A DNA stretch of 64,000 bases from Setoptus koraiensis (taxonomy: Eukaryota > Arthropoda). This document shows positions 36,533 to 49,996 of this stretch, piece by piece. The translations under genes were made by a program, and so were the position numbers. The stretch spans positions 23,312,001-23,376,000 of the forward strand of contig CM106585.1 of the NCBI GenBank assembly GCA_048013815.1. The letters are read 5' to 3'. The notes below the pieces were generated by a model. It saw nothing but the letters and a program-made list of their open reading frames with translations, was not told where the DNA came from and did not search any database. The number at the start of each line of letters is the position of its first letter. Within the stretch, counting starts at the first letter, position 1.

Positions 36533-37639
36533 TCAATTTAGACGCGTCTTGATTGACGTATGATTGATGCACATCAATACGTTTTCGTTGAAACTTTCCT
36601 CTATTACATCATCGGACACATCTATGGATTGTGGTGCAATGATGCTCTCACATTGCATTAGGTGATTCTTTAAATTCAACAATAATGTGCTTTCGTGTTG
36701 TTCACTAGTGTTCACAGTGTTTTCTCCTGTCAATGGCACACAATTGACCTGATGTGATTGGCCATTGAAATTGCTCGCTCTCAGCTGCTGCTGCTGTTGA
36801 TAGCCGTTGTTGTTGTCGGCTGCAGCAACCAAATTAGTGAAACAATTATGTTGTTGCTCATTAATTAAAATTGTTGTACTATCGTGTTTATAATCTATCA
36901 TGTTGTATTCATTGTGTGTATTACTATTGAGTTTTAGGTTATTTGACGACATTGTCATGGTGTGTTTGTAGTCGACGACACTGTTGTGACAATTTGTGAT
37001 TTGTTGCACATTTGTCGATGCTGTTGTTGCTGTTGTTGTTGCTGCTGCTACTGGTGCTTGCTTGATGCTGCTTGCAGCACAATCATTCGATACGGTTACC
37101 TTGAACTTATTTGCATACTCTTCGTTAACGACTAAACGATTCATGAATTGAATGTACATTATGGCCAATTTTAATGTTTCAATGCGCGACAAACGTTTCT
37201 CGTATGCAAATGAGGGCACCTTCTTTCTGAGACGATCGAACGCCTTGTTCAGGTTGAACATTCGTCGTCGCTCTCTTATGTTGGCTGCTCTCCTTTGGGC
37301 CACCGTTGCCACTCTTCTTCTTGGCTTAGACACTTTTTTTGCCTTTTGTGTCGCTGGTGTCTGCATCTCTGATGCATCGTCCGTTTGCATGCTCACCGTT
37401 TGCATCGTATCATTATCCATTTGTTTGCCGGCATAGGGCACGAGCTCGGCGTTTGTCGGGCTAATTGTTGTGGCCATTGTAGTTGTTGGCGGTGTCATTG
37501 GCGTCTCTATCTTGATTGGAGCCAACGAGGGCGCTGCATAATTGCTGCACCAATTAGCATCATCACTTAATTCGCTCCGTTGATAGTAGTAGTGGTGATT
37601 GGGACCGTTGTGCATGTTTTGCTCTTGGAAGCTCGCCAT
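36533..37639 (-). CDS. Fer3: Fer3/FERD3L-type bHLH transcription factor
   Basis: A single uninterrupted frame of 368 residues. The open frame extends 17 codons further 5' but without an ATG; the first ATG (37637-37639) has a good context. The bHLH domain covers about 115-170. Its basic region ([13 protein letters not shown]), loop ([16 protein letters not shown]) and helix 2 ([12 protein letters not shown]) match the Fer3/FERD3L (N-Twist) family closely. Such factors bind E-boxes, usually as dimers with ubiquitous E proteins, and act in neural and mesodermal development. Flanks are low complexity (Thr, Gln, Asn, Met), longer than in vertebrate FERD3L. A CACGTG E-box lies 53 bases upstream of the ATG (37692-37697). 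No neighbour lies within 9 kb on either side. An upstream exon cannot be excluded because an in-frame stop precedes the open frame without an ATG. Confidence 0.85.
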   Translation of the reverse strand: MASFQEQNMHNGPNHHYYYQRSELSDDANWCSNYAAPSLAPIKIETPMTPPTTTMATTISPTNAELVPYAGKQMDNDTMQTVSMQTDDASEMQTPATQKAKKVSKPRRRVATVAQRRAANIRERRRMFNLNKAFDRLRKKVPSFAYEKRLSRIETLKLAIMYIQFMNRLVVNEEYANKFKVTVSNDCAASSIKQAPVAAATTTATTASTNVQQITNCHNSVVDYKHTMTMSSNNLKLNSNTHNEYNMIDYKHDSTTILINEQQHNCFTNLVAAADNNNGYQQQQQLRASNFNGQSHQVNCVPLTGENTVNTSEQHESTLLLNLKNHLMQCESIIAPQSIDVSDDVIEESFNENVLMCINHTSIKTRLN

Positions 37640-39624
37640 CGGCAACGATTGCAATAATTGATTCAGTATCGGTTGTTGGTTGTTGTTCAATCACGTGCTG
37701 GCACTGTGCTCGCTGACGAGACAACTTTGTATCGCGCTGATCGGCGTGCTTGTCGAAGCTGCTTCTGTCGCTGCTTCTGTCGCCACTTCTGTCGAGAGAG
37801 AGAGATCTGCTCACTGGTAATAGTAACAATATGATTTATCCCCAATTTTTATCCGATTTGATGGCTGTAATTTTGCAATGTTCAGTGTCTGTGGCTAATC
37901 TGTGACATCGCACATTCTCAACCAGAGTTCTTTGGCTGACTGCTGCACTGTGCGCGAACCAGTTTCACAACTTGCTTGAATTGTTGAATTAAATGGCGCG
38001 ACAAATTCATATAAGCATCAAGTCAAAGAGACACGTTTTATGGTCAAATTATATCATAGTCGCTTGCTCGTGCCATTTCGTGCGCGGGCCTCACCCACGA
38101 AAACCTATAGTGGGGCAGCGAGAGCGCTTGCGCAAGTGCCAACACAAGAGGCCCCGTTAGAGGGAAAACGCTCGCTGTTATAGTGCACAGATCGTGGCAA
38201 CGCACAAGTGTGTCACGAGCAGCACAGAGCAAACACATTGGATTATTACATTGGACAAACAAGTGAAATGGTTGTGACTCACACAACTTGTGAGCAGATT
38301 GAAGTCGCTGTGCATCTTCGATGGCACCAGCGCACAAGAGTCGCAATCAGGCTAGAAACGGAAATAATGTCGACGACACGCCGGCATTCCGTGTGCACAA
38401 TCCCCGAAACGACCGCTCACCGCTTGCGAGTCACAAGTGTACAAGTTTAGTCAGCGCACCTATCGGCACATAACGTTAAATAAAGTGGCACACGGCGGAT
38501 AAATGAGACAGGTTGCGGAGTGGCCAAATTCACCAAACATGTACACATAATGACTGCTAATGGGCCCTTGTTATGCGATAATGGACGATAAAATAATCAT
38601 TGAAATCAATGACAATTAAAACGTCCGACATGCGAAGAGCCACTATGAGGGCTGACGTATCAACACGACGATATCTCGCATAACTGACAGATAATGACTG
38701 CCAGTGCATGAGGCGTCTAATTTGATTGATTTGTGTCAGTAGCAGCAATACACGACAATGCGAATATTAGTGGCGACTTGAAAGATTTCATTATACAGTT
38801 ATTGTGCCAATATAAAATATTATATGTGTGTAGCGGTGTATGTCGGCCAGTGTAAGCGCGCCGGCGTGCAAATAGACCAAATTTGCATTGAATGAAATTG
38901 ATTCGATTGAACAGGTAGAGGTCACACAAGTGGAATTATCGCCGCTTCAATAATTACATACTGTTGCTGGTTGCTTTGCTCCACACCTATGACATTTGTT
39001 TTTTATTTTATTATTGTACAAATGATACACACTCACAACTGGTCAACTGGTACGGAAAATGAGATATCGATATGCGAACATTGAATTAGAATTTATCAAT
39101 TTATCGCATAATTGATGATACGCAAGCGATTACGCCAATGCCCATTGCCTATTGCCAATATGTATTGCCAGCGCCAACATGTATTGCCAATATCAATTGG
39201 CAATGTCCATTGCCAATAAGTGGACATGACAACAACAAAGCCAGGAAATGCAAATTAGCTTCTATTAGATGGAGAGTGTGATCTGATTGTCGATGGTCGT
39301 ACAACTATTTGATCAGAGGAGAGAGGATCGCTTAAAATGTGAGGATCAAGGTCTCAACGAGGAACAAGTGAGAGTTGTTACATCTGATTAGAGCCGCGAT
39401 AGCGATAGTTTGTTTGTTTGTTTGTTGAACCGTTCGTCTTGTGGCGCCGCCGACGAGGGCCAAACTGGACCAGCCGAGCTAAGCCGAGAAGAGGTTGATA
39501 TGATCGTGTGTCGTCGTGTCTCGATCAATCATCGCCTGACCATTTGCTCTGTAACGTTATGTAATATTGAGCACATAATATCATAGCCTATGATAGGACG
39601 CTCCTACTGGCCGCTCCAACTATC

Positions 39625-39665
39625 TCTATATCTATCTATCTATCTATCTATCCATCTATCTATCA
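39625..39665. repeat. (TATC)n microsatellite
   Basis: About ten TATC units with one CATC variant. Confidence 0.85.
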
Positions 39666-40160
39666 ATGACCAGTTGACTGACTGACTGTTGTTGTCCAGC
39701 AGCGGCTGATATTGTGCATATTATGCTAACCATGCAATGGCCAACTGCAATGCAATGGTGACGTAAGAGTTGTGAGCCGCTTGGCAAGCGAGAGAGGATC
39801 AGACATTGGAGATGTTCGGCTAGATAGTGACCAGTGTCACTCCTCTCCTTACACTGTATTCACTGGGTGTAATAATGTTGCCTTCTGGCCAACGATATTT
39901 TCATATTATCCGCCAACTAATCGACGAGTCTGGCCAATATAACTAAATGGTAGCATTACCACCAACAAACACAGTTAATTCTGTATGTGTGTCGTTTAAG
40001 TCAGTGAGTTTGTTTGTTTATCGCTCGCTCGAACAACGAGCGCTCAACGAGACTCATCACCGAACTCGCTGATGGTTAATGGATCGTGCTCAGTGGATAA
40101 TGGATCACGGATGATCCCTTGGATCAGATAGAAATCATATCAACGAGCGAGAGAATTCAC

Positions 40161-40300
40161 CTGTTGTTGTTGCTGTTGTTGTTACTGTTGTCGTTGTTGT
40201 TACTGTTGTCGTTGTTGTTGTTACTGTTGTTGTTGTTGTTGTTGTTGTCGCTGTCGGTGTCGGTGTTGTCGCTGTCGCTGTTGCTGTTACTGTTGCTGGT
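40161..40300. repeat. TTG/CTG trinucleotide tract
   Basis: About 45 imperfect trinucleotides (TTG, CTG, TCG, ACTG). A long leucine-rich open frame over it is an artefact. Confidence 0.9.
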
Positions 40301-41825
40301 CAATGCTGGTACCACCAAAGAAGACGAGATTATCATTTATTATCATTATTTATTAATATTTCTTCTCGGCGGCGAGCTGTTGCCGTTGCGTAAATTGCCG
40401 ATCATCAATTGCAAATCACAATAACGTTCATTTTTGTCTTGTTTATATATTCATATCGCTAAATTGCTAATCGCTATATATATTATTCAATGGCCGGCTG
40501 CTGCTGCCTATCTCATGATGCAACACCCTCAATATCATGACTCCATTAATATGGGACAGACAACAATTATTGACCATGATCAACTTTTACTGTCCATCTG
40601 TATATCTGCCTATCTGCCTATCTGTATATCTGTATATTTGTGTGTTAAAATGTCTGTATATCTGTGTGTCGGTATATCCAATATATTGGTGCATTAGTGT
40701 GTCATCAATAGACGCGCATTAGATCCGATGGGACAATTTTATTTTATATTCACGTTGTGTAATATTTGAACTGGCTCTCTCACTCTCGATGATTGATGAT
40801 AACTTGATGATCAACTTGCGATATGCCATAGTAAACATTTATCTCTGGCTTGCCACGCTGACACAATACGGCCGGCCAGGGGACAGAGGTCGAGCCAGAT
40901 ATGATCGTCATCATGCATCTAACCATTTAATGATCTAATGATGATCGCGTACTTGTGCCAATACCCTCTCCAATGCTATTATATCTCAGACTATATCTAA
41001 TACTATGTCTAATACTCAATGTATGTACATGCTTAAATTATTATATAATATTATACCAACAATATTATCAACTTGTTTTCATTGTTGACTGTTGCGCTAA
41101 TTATTAATTATGCGACGTTGATTGTGTCGGAGAGTCGCAATCAACAGTTCAAACTGACTGACCTCACCTACGAATCGTACGCTACGATGTCATGTTTGAA
41201 ATGGAAATGAGCAACTTGTTCACACAAAATAATGCAACTGGCGTCAAACAGACTAATCTCAGACTAATTCATTAGTTGGCCAATTAATTGAGTCGACGTT
41301 CAATCATTTTTTGCTATTGTGTGTCCCGATTGTCACTGGCTCGCGCATGAATGTATATTGATAATTTCTGCACAATGTATTGTCGTCTGACTCCGTGTTG
41401 GATCTGCGTTGCAAGGCGCCCCCAAATACTGGCAATACAAGTAAGATACTGGCAACTTGGGACGCTCGCTCGCGCTTGCAACTGTCAACCGATCGATCTC
41501 TGATATTGACCAATATTAACTAATCTTGAAAACAATTGAAAACAATTTTGTGCCGATTTCGCGCGCTCATTATTGACTTTAATTGAATTAAATTATCATT
41601 TGCCCTCGCGAATTACAACTTGGGTGCATAATGATGATAGCAATCTAAGTATAAAAGTATCAATCGGATAATACCGTTGTCTGGTTTCGCTCGGCACGCC
41701 AGACGCAACTGTTGTTCTTGTTCGCACGTATCGTTTGCAAATACTCTTAGCAAATACTGTTTGCAAATACTGTTTGCATGGATATTGTTGCGATGCCGGT
41801 GCCATCATCGGATAGTCTCACCTTG

Positions 41826-41897
41826 GAGATGACGATTGCGAGATGACGATTGCGAGATGACGATTGCGAGATGATCATGTCGAGATGATCGTGTCAG
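41826..41897. repeat. 14 bp minisatellite (GAGATGACGATTGC)
   Basis: Three near-perfect copies followed by two variant copies (gagatgatcatgtc, gagatgatcgtgtc). Confidence 0.85.
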
Positions 41898-42296
41898 GTA
41901 GTGAAATTGGCGCCGATCGAAGTGGCGACTGAAATCAACGGTGATCAACGATCGATGGGCCAGTTATATCACGGTGATGGCATCATGACTGGCTCAGATA
42001 ATCTCTATTTGATCTGTATCGCTTCTGGACATGAGATTAATTTCGCCGTCGCTAGTGAGAATCATCGGTGAGTTTAGTTTAAAGTCACTCGAGCGATCAT
42101 TCGATCATAGCTAGTTAGATTTCCTGACTGACTCATTGCGCTGGCTGGCTTGCCATCACTTACAACTTGTGAGTATCAGACGCTTGCCGGCCATTAGTGC
42201 CAGCGGCTCATATCGCAACGCCAGATCGCGGAACGAACGAATCGGAGGAATCGTGTTGGATAATTGAGCGTTGCGCTAATTGATGTTGGCCAAACA

Positions 42297-42382
42297 AACA
42301 AACAACAACAACAGCAACAACAACATCAGCAACAACAACAGCAACAACAACATCAGCAACAACAACAGCAACAACAACAAGT
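42297..42382. repeat. CAA/CAG trinucleotide tract
   Basis: Imperfect CAA with periodic CAG and CATCAG; itself a larger repeat of about 33 bases. Confidence 0.9.
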
Positions 42383-42471
42383 GACCAGGTGAACAGCTGA
42401 CCAGGTGAAGGCGGTAGTGGTACAATGTTTGTGCAATAAGGGCCAACGGAAGCAGCAGCTGATAATTAAAA

Positions 42472-42497
42472 TGTGTGTGTGTGTGTGTGTGTGTGTG
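42472..42497. repeat. (GT)n microsatellite
   Basis: Thirteen uninterrupted GT units. Confidence 0.9.
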
Positions 42498-42993
42498 CCG
42501 TTGCATTGCGGAACGAGCGCGACGCACTTAAGCAATCATCATAATCATGACGACTTTATCACCTAAAGCTGTTTGTTTGCAACATTAATTATTCAGGCAA
42601 TGCACACTGGGCAGCGCGAAGGGCACAGTTGAGCCATGAAGAACAACAAATTTGTGCAAATATCAGGTGAATGTGTCCACCTTGATATTTGATAACGTTT
42701 GATACAGTGTAAGTGCAGGTAAATAGCCAGTCAGTGTAACGGTGCATCGCGGTGTTGGCGTGCTCGACATTGAGGCCAAGTTTGTGCGCCGTCGAGATGT
42801 TTGCAAACAAGTTGCAAACATCGCTCGCTGGGCGGCTCACAAGCGGCGCCAAACAAGATTGCGCGCTCATGTTAATTGATAATTAATAATTGTTGTTGTT
42901 ATTAATTGTTGTTCGCAGTTGTTGATTGAGCCGCCTGATGCCGCAATTGGAGCCTGCAGCCGACGACAGGTTGTTGTTGTTGTTATGCGGTGC

Positions 42994-43055
42994 GCAACAG
43001 CAACAGCAACAACATCAACAGCAACAACAACAGCAACAGCAGCAACAACAACAAC
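42994..43055. repeat. CAA/CAG trinucleotide tract
   Basis: About 20 imperfect CAA/CAG units, followed by the complementary ttgttgttgct, so the end can fold back. Confidence 0.85.
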
Positions 43056-43301
43056 ATTGTTGTTGCTGTTAGCCTACTGTTTGTTTTGTTGCCATCACAC
43101 CGTGTTACAGTGGCCGTGTTACGGTGACTGTCTAACGGTAAACACAGTATCAAACTGTTAACAGGTGCAGTGTGTGCATAACGGTGATGTTGCAAACTGC
43201 ACACAATTAATCAAGTTCATCAGCATCATCAGCATATTAGTGGCCACTTGCAATTTGAGTCGGCATGACATTATGAAATTGCATTCCAGACGCTGCTGCA
43301 C

Positions 43302-43365
43302 GCAACAGCAGCAGCAACGACAGCGGCAACGACAGCGGCAACAGCAACAACAACAGCAACAGCTG
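43302..43365. repeat. CAG/CAA trinucleotide tract
   Basis: Imperfect CAG/CAA with CGA and CGG interruptions. Confidence 0.85.
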
Positions 43366-44819
43366 ATTGTTGCGCAACATCTACAGGTACAACTCGCAAG
43401 TCAATTCGTAAATACGATACTCGACTAACTGAATCAGGCTGACGTCACGTTTTAATAATGTTGCATTAAACGGACACATACAAATCGCTGTGGAGAGTCA
43501 GTGATGGCGAACAAGTGCTCACCCTAAACCGGCCTCTAATCAAATTGCTCGGCTTGGTGTGGCTGCAACTGGCACGACCGACCCACCGACCAACAAATGA
43601 CCAACAACTGACCGTTTCACACAATCCGTCCGTCCGCTCGCTCGCTCGCCAACCACCCACCCAAATGCCGGCCACTAATGACACACACACACAATCGATG
43701 GCAACGGTCAATGTTTGTTTGAAACGATTTATTCTGAGATTTAATTTAAATATGTTTATCAGTGCACTGTACCGACTCATTCATCATTGCGTAACTGCGC
43801 CAATTTTGCGCGGCACACCAGACGCGAACATGCGAACAGAGATGCACAAATTACCAGGGGGTGATAGCGAGCTTGATGTGGCTCAGAAATGCGCTAGACA
43901 CGCTCACTTGTGAACAAGAAAAAGAAGCGCCGGCACAGATAGATGAGATGGCCAGTGAGTTAGTACGTCATCACGCTCAAACAACCTGTTTAATGGACCA
44001 ACCAAATGCCAGAGTAATAATAATAATAAAAAAGCTGATAAGTAGCCGAGAGAATGTTGTCATCGCTCAATGGTAAATTGCTCTAATTTATCAATAATTT
44101 CACCAATCACACAGTTGCTTTAATCACAATCATCATGAATGAATAATGATGAAATGTGTGAATGACCAGAGAGTGACCACTTCCCGTTTTGCATTACGTA
44201 CGTTACGTTTCGCAGCACAAATAGCTGGCCCATTGGCCAGCCTATTGCCAATCATGAGCGCCACCACTCATGGTTGTATCAAATGACCGTGTTTGTAATT
44301 CGATAGTTATTACATAACATTTAAACAGATGATTGTGTGAGTTGCGGGAGATGTTACATATACGGTTGCCCACTGTTGCCAGTGAGCAATAGGTGACGGT
44401 CAGTAAGTCACCCAACGAATGAACTCAGCAAGTTGAATATTTCAGTCGGTTGGTGGCCACACAAGATCAAGCACGTAATCAACTGAATACTTGCACAGTT
44501 ACTAGTTATATTCGAGATTGGCCATTCATGTGAGAGCAAACCGTTCGTTCGACATCATTGAGACGATTTTACAGTTTGTATGACAGCGCAATTGTATCAC
44601 ATTTCACATGACTCACACGGCATGGCAATGCTACTAATTACTTGCAATTCATACCATTAATTCCATTTCTGTATTTATTTTCAATAATTTCAGTCAGATT
44701 TCTAATCATTTGTGTCAGATTTCCCTCAGAGACTCAATTGATACGATCAGCAGCAAGCCTCGGCCAAGGCCACTTACCGTCGCAGGCCTATCCCGCCGTG
44801 TTGCTCCGCCGTCATCGCC

Positions 44820-44874
44820 AATATTCATTGATGAATCTCAACTAAACTTAGCCAGCCATTCATCAATGAATATT
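44820..44874. repeat. Perfect 17 bp inverted repeat
   Basis: Arms 44820-44836 (aatattcattgatgaat) and 44858-44874 are exact reverse complements around a 21-base loop. Confidence 0.9.
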
Positions 44875-45325
44875 AGCTCGCCACTCAATTGCTCAATGCT
44901 CGATCTGATTTTCGAGTTTAGTTTTCTCGCCAGATTTTTCTTCGAAATTTCAGCGTGCACAGTTCAAATTCATTAGCTTTTGTTCATTCGTGCTGCTGGT
45001 CACAGCACTAGACTATTCATTAGGCGATTTAAATATTGTTGGTCGCAATAGTTTATTGGCGTTAGTTTAAGTTGGCAACACCATACAATATAACAGCTAG
45101 ATAATAGCATCCACATTTTACCTGTGCAACAGTACGGGCACATTTCAGCGACCAACAAAGTGAAGTGAGCTAAGTGTTTCTGTGAACAGCTGGTTGCCAC
45201 TGGTCACCAATTGAACCCGTGGCAGTGGCTTGTCTGGCCAGTGTTCGTATGTCAGTGTTGTTATGCCAGTTATGTAACTGTCAGTTAATGATGACAGTTA
45301 CAGTTAACTGTTGGCCAATGTCAAC

Positions 45326-45354
45326 TGTGTGTGTGTGTGTGTGTGTGTGCGTGT
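45326..45354. repeat. (GT)n microsatellite
   Basis: About 14 GT units with one GC interruption near the end. Confidence 0.9.
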
Positions 45355-47246
45355 TTGGTTGTGTTCACAATTTGTGAATCGCATAAGTCAAGATCATTGT
45401 CACTGCTGTTTGTCTCATGCCATTGTCATCACTCTGTATCCATCAACCGTTATCTACGCTTCAATTGACAGCTGTGAGTCAAATTAAATTGAACAACAAT
45501 CACCAACTTTCGACAGGTGACTGACCAGCTGGCCACACACACACACACTCACCTGTTGTTCTGTTGTGTGGTATAACAAAAAACTGTGCAACTGTGCAGC
45601 AGCAGCAACAACAACAACAACAACGTATAACAACGAGTGCGTTACGTAACGTACCAATGACCAATGGTCATTAGTTGGCCACTCGCCAACTGTGTGTTGA
45701 GTTCATTGATGGCTGCCTGTTGATTTTATTGTCACGATTTTTATTTTTGTTTTGTCCTTCTTCTGTCTATCTATCATACACACGATAGCTAATACACGAG
45801 CTGTATATTTATGTATAAATACATCGACTATTTGAATTGAGCGTGTTGACTCACAAACGAGCACACATATTTAATACTTGATATTTGATATTTATACCCA
45901 TACAAATGTTCAGTTTTATGAGTATGGTTAGGTAAGTATTTTTGCATTTCAGCCAATTATATGTGTGGCCAGAAATACTTGAGCAACATACAACCGGACA
46001 CTCACAATTTGCGCCTAATATTTGCGACCTCTCGCGGCAATTTGGCCTCAAATTGCTAATTGAGGGACCGCAAGCTGTGTCTTAATGAGTAAATGGTCGC
46101 GCTGATATGATACGAAACAGATAATAATAGCGAAATTGAGCGACCATCGGCGCAAGCAGTCATAAATGCATACATATAAATATTTATATGTATATAAGTA
46201 TGTATATTGTCATTTGTTTGCATTTGTAGCGCCATTACACCAGGCACCATGAGCACAACACAATGAGGACACACCCGACGATGGTCACACGTCAACACAA
46301 AACAAGGGCTACCAGATATTCATCGACACTTAACTCACCTGTCCAAAATATATAATAGATATGGTTGTCTAATGGTGGCCACAACGAGCCAACGCGTCGT
46401 CGGCTCACAAGTTGCTAGAATTAATAGAGTTCTAACAGGTTGTAAGAGTGAAACTTGCGCGCATTCAATGCATCGTGCCTTAGCAAATTGTCGCTCTATT
46501 TCTCTATTATTGCATTCAAATTGCGACGGAATTGCATTGGAATTGCCGCGCAAACTTGAACTTGTTGTCATCTTCGATCCTTCGAAATCCAACACACTTC
46601 TGGGCACGCTTCAAAGTTTGTTAAGAGAACACAACACAAAAGTATGGCAATTTTAAAGTGAAGCTGTCGATCGACAACATAAAGGCGAACAGAAAAAAAG
46701 AAGAAGACTTACCAGATTTTGGTCTCTTTTTGTGCGCGCTTGCGATAACTGTGTGATAATTACCTGTGCTCTCTCTCTCTCTGTCTCTGTCTCTCTTTAT
46801 CTCTTTGGCCCTAACTATATCTAATCTGGCTAATAGAGAAGAAAAGAACAAGCGAAATGGTGGTGTGCATAAACGAGAACAAAAAGCCAAGATTTTTATT
46901 TTTCTATTTATTATTATTTACTATTCATAAGTGCGCCCTCGTTCAAAAATCCAATTTGGTCCAGTGGAGACGAAACGAATTGAATTTCTGTCACTTACCA
47001 TCGCACTTGTTCATTTATATTCAATAAACTCTGCTGGCACAAACACTTTCGAGACACAAGCCAGCAAACAAAGGCTTCGGCACACACTCATGGCAAGCTA
47101 TTTTTTACCACCTAGACAGGCCTGGCACAAGCGCCAACCATTAGACATTGACCATTAGCCAGCAGCCGACAGTCGACAGGTTGCACCGATTTCAATGGCC
47201 AACAATGCAACGATGGCACGTTCGACACGACGACTGCTCGTTGCGC

Positions 47247-47297
47247 AAATCCAGCCGAAATCCAGCCGAAATCCAGCTGAAATTCAGCAAAATCCAG
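47247..47297. repeat. 11 bp minisatellite (AATCCAGCCGA)
   Basis: Four to five tandem copies with point differences. Confidence 0.8.
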
Positions 47298-48672
47298 GTA
47301 AATTGTTGCACTTGATAGTGCAGTCGAACAATATTAATAGAATGAGAATGCGAGCAACAACAACACGAATGACCGATACGGATACACTGGCCAGTGTGTG
47401 TACCGCTGCAAAAAAGCTCGCACAAGATTTGTTTTCTGCTCTTGTCAGCCCTATGCAAGGTGTTGTTGTCGTCGCTGTTGTTGTTGTCGCTGTCGATCCA
47501 AGCAACAACGGCTTTATATCATGTATTATTATCAACTATTAATCGGATAACTACCGCTCTGGTGCCGCCAAGTTTGGCAGAATAGCCAATTGCGCTCATT
47601 GAATTCTCGAGATCTTTTTGTGCAATCCGTAGTTTGCGCTTCTCAGTTTGAGGAGCGCACATTGAGAGAAACAAAATTAAAATTTTCACTTCTTTTTCGA
47701 GACAACCACTGACAAAAAAACCACACTGGCCATAAATAAAAATGCTCATTATGACTCATCACTTAGCTCATCACTCTGGCACGTTCTCCGCACCAAATGA
47801 TCACCCAAAATGACCAGCGAGTGACCAATGCGAATGGCAGCGTTTTAGTTGATCAGTTATCATTGTCCATGCGAGCAAAAAGAAAGAGATTTACGGTCAC
47901 AACTTGTGACTGTGCCTGAATGTGCCAAGTTAAACTTAGCACTCAAGTGTCCTCTAACTTGACTTAAATCATCTCAACAGTTGTGTAATAATAATGTTTG
48001 CGGCAATCATAAATGTATGCAATATAAATTGTATATAAATACCAGTTTATAAACAAAATGCAGTCGTATAAAGCCAAAGAATTCTGCTCTATTTTTTGTT
48101 TTTTGTGTGCTCGTTGTTGTTGCTGTCAGTCTGTTGCTAATCTCGCTCTATACTCGTCTTTAGCTCTATCCGTATGAATAGTTACAACTAGAGTTAGTTG
48201 TCGTTGTTGCTGTTGACAAGCCATCAAATACCATACAAAATGATGATTCAGATGATCTCTTTTCAAATTGACAAGTCTTATTATCGTCCACTACAATAAT
48301 AGACTGCATTCAGCAACGACAACAACACCGACAACAGCAACAGCGCTCGAGGATTAGTTATAAACAGAGCAGTTCAATGTTGAATATTCAATATGCCATG
48401 CTAATAATAGTCATTATTATTAGCAAATACATTGTTCTCATTGGTCAAGGGCGATCGCCTCATCTACACTATTTATTCGCAAATACACCATTTCATTACA
48501 AATAAGCTATTCACAAATACGAGACAAGTACGACGAGAAGAAAAAACACACGCAATTAGAACTGCACAAATGAGAAGAATTGTCTCTCATATTGAATTCA
48601 AACCAATCAACTCCATTCGTTGTCTTCTGTTGTTAAATACCCGATCTTTTATTTATGACAGAAATTAATTTA

Positions 48673-48694
48673 CTTTCAATTGATCAATTGAAAG
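48673..48694. repeat. Perfect 22 bp palindrome
   Basis: The half-site ctttcaattga is followed directly by its exact reverse complement. Confidence 0.9.
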
Positions 48695-49965
48695 GGGGAC
48701 CCACTTAAGGTTACCATGTTACAGTTGTACTCCCGAGATATTCATTTATTGAACAAAAGATATGCTATTTGTTGTTATTTTTTGTCAGTTTACTAGTTCT
48801 TGACCCCGAGTCACTCACTTGCCGCAATCTCATCACAGTGTAAGCCTCTTAGCACCCAAACGCTCCAGAGTTGGTCAATTCAACTACCACAGGGGGCAAA
48901 CAACTGCAAAAACACGCTCACATTAGACACTAATTAATGATAGTGATTACTAATTATTGTCTGACCGTTATCATGTGTCCATCATTAAGAATTAATTGTT
49001 GAATGTAAGTCTCGCTGCCTGTTGTTCACTTGTATATTCTATCGTCCACACTGTTCCAATAATTGTACATATTTTATCGTTATTTATCATTCATCATAAT
49101 GATTAAGAACAATGTTTATGTCCAGCTAGCCACTGTAGTTTATCAACTGTTTTCCTTGCAAGACAATCAATTTGTGCTCTTATTTGCATCTTAAAAGTCG
49201 TGATCAACACATTAGGGACACATTGAAAAATCAATCAGAGTCCAAATGGCCCGTTATTGTTTCACCAGTTCTGGTTTGAAGCGAAAAGTAGCGGTAAATT
49301 TATGCACACTATCGGTGTAAAATGCCCTGAGACGATAAATGTTTTAATCAGGGAGCTGCAATAAATCGCAAAACTTAATATTAAATTAAGTAGACTCGAC
49401 TTCCGTCTGGTCAGCATCTGGTTTATCGGTGATCTTGATCTCGCGCACACTGACCCATAGGCCAACAATTCATCTCTCGGTTTGGGTTGGTGAGTAGACC
49501 AAAACAAATAACTGGCCGCTGATACAATCAAGTGCGATAGACAAGCGACCAGACTATTTAACGGTCATTATGACATCATTATGAGATCAAATTATTATTA
49601 AATCATGATATTGCTGGAATGGCAACAACTAAATAGACACTTAATTGCAATAGACATTGTCGTAATTAGCGACATCACTGATTACGACAATTCTCGACGA
49701 TAATATTCTCATTAGCATTGCGTGGAGATTTGATTTAAAGTTGATGCTGTCGTCAACGCGACATTGCGCATTGAGGATTAATGAGGGTTAATTAGCGAAA
49801 ACATGACAGGACCGATTGCTCGTTTCAGCTTTATCACGGTTGACCTTGCAATTGAATGAGCATCATTCATCATCTCGTCTCATATTTTGCTCGCTTGCAT
49901 GTGACACAGTTAGAGATGACAAGAGTTAATGACATTGCACGTTACCAATTAACTAATGAGCCATG

Positions 49966-49996
49966 AATCATGGATATCAATGTGATATCCATGATT
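49966..49996. repeat. Perfect 14 bp inverted repeat, 3-base loop
   Basis: Arms aatcatggatatca (49966-49979) and its reverse complement (49983-49996). Confidence 0.9.

Noticed and set aside
40119-40424. Long leucine-rich open frame
   Set aside because: It is the translation of the TTG/CTG microsatellite and starts at a poor context.
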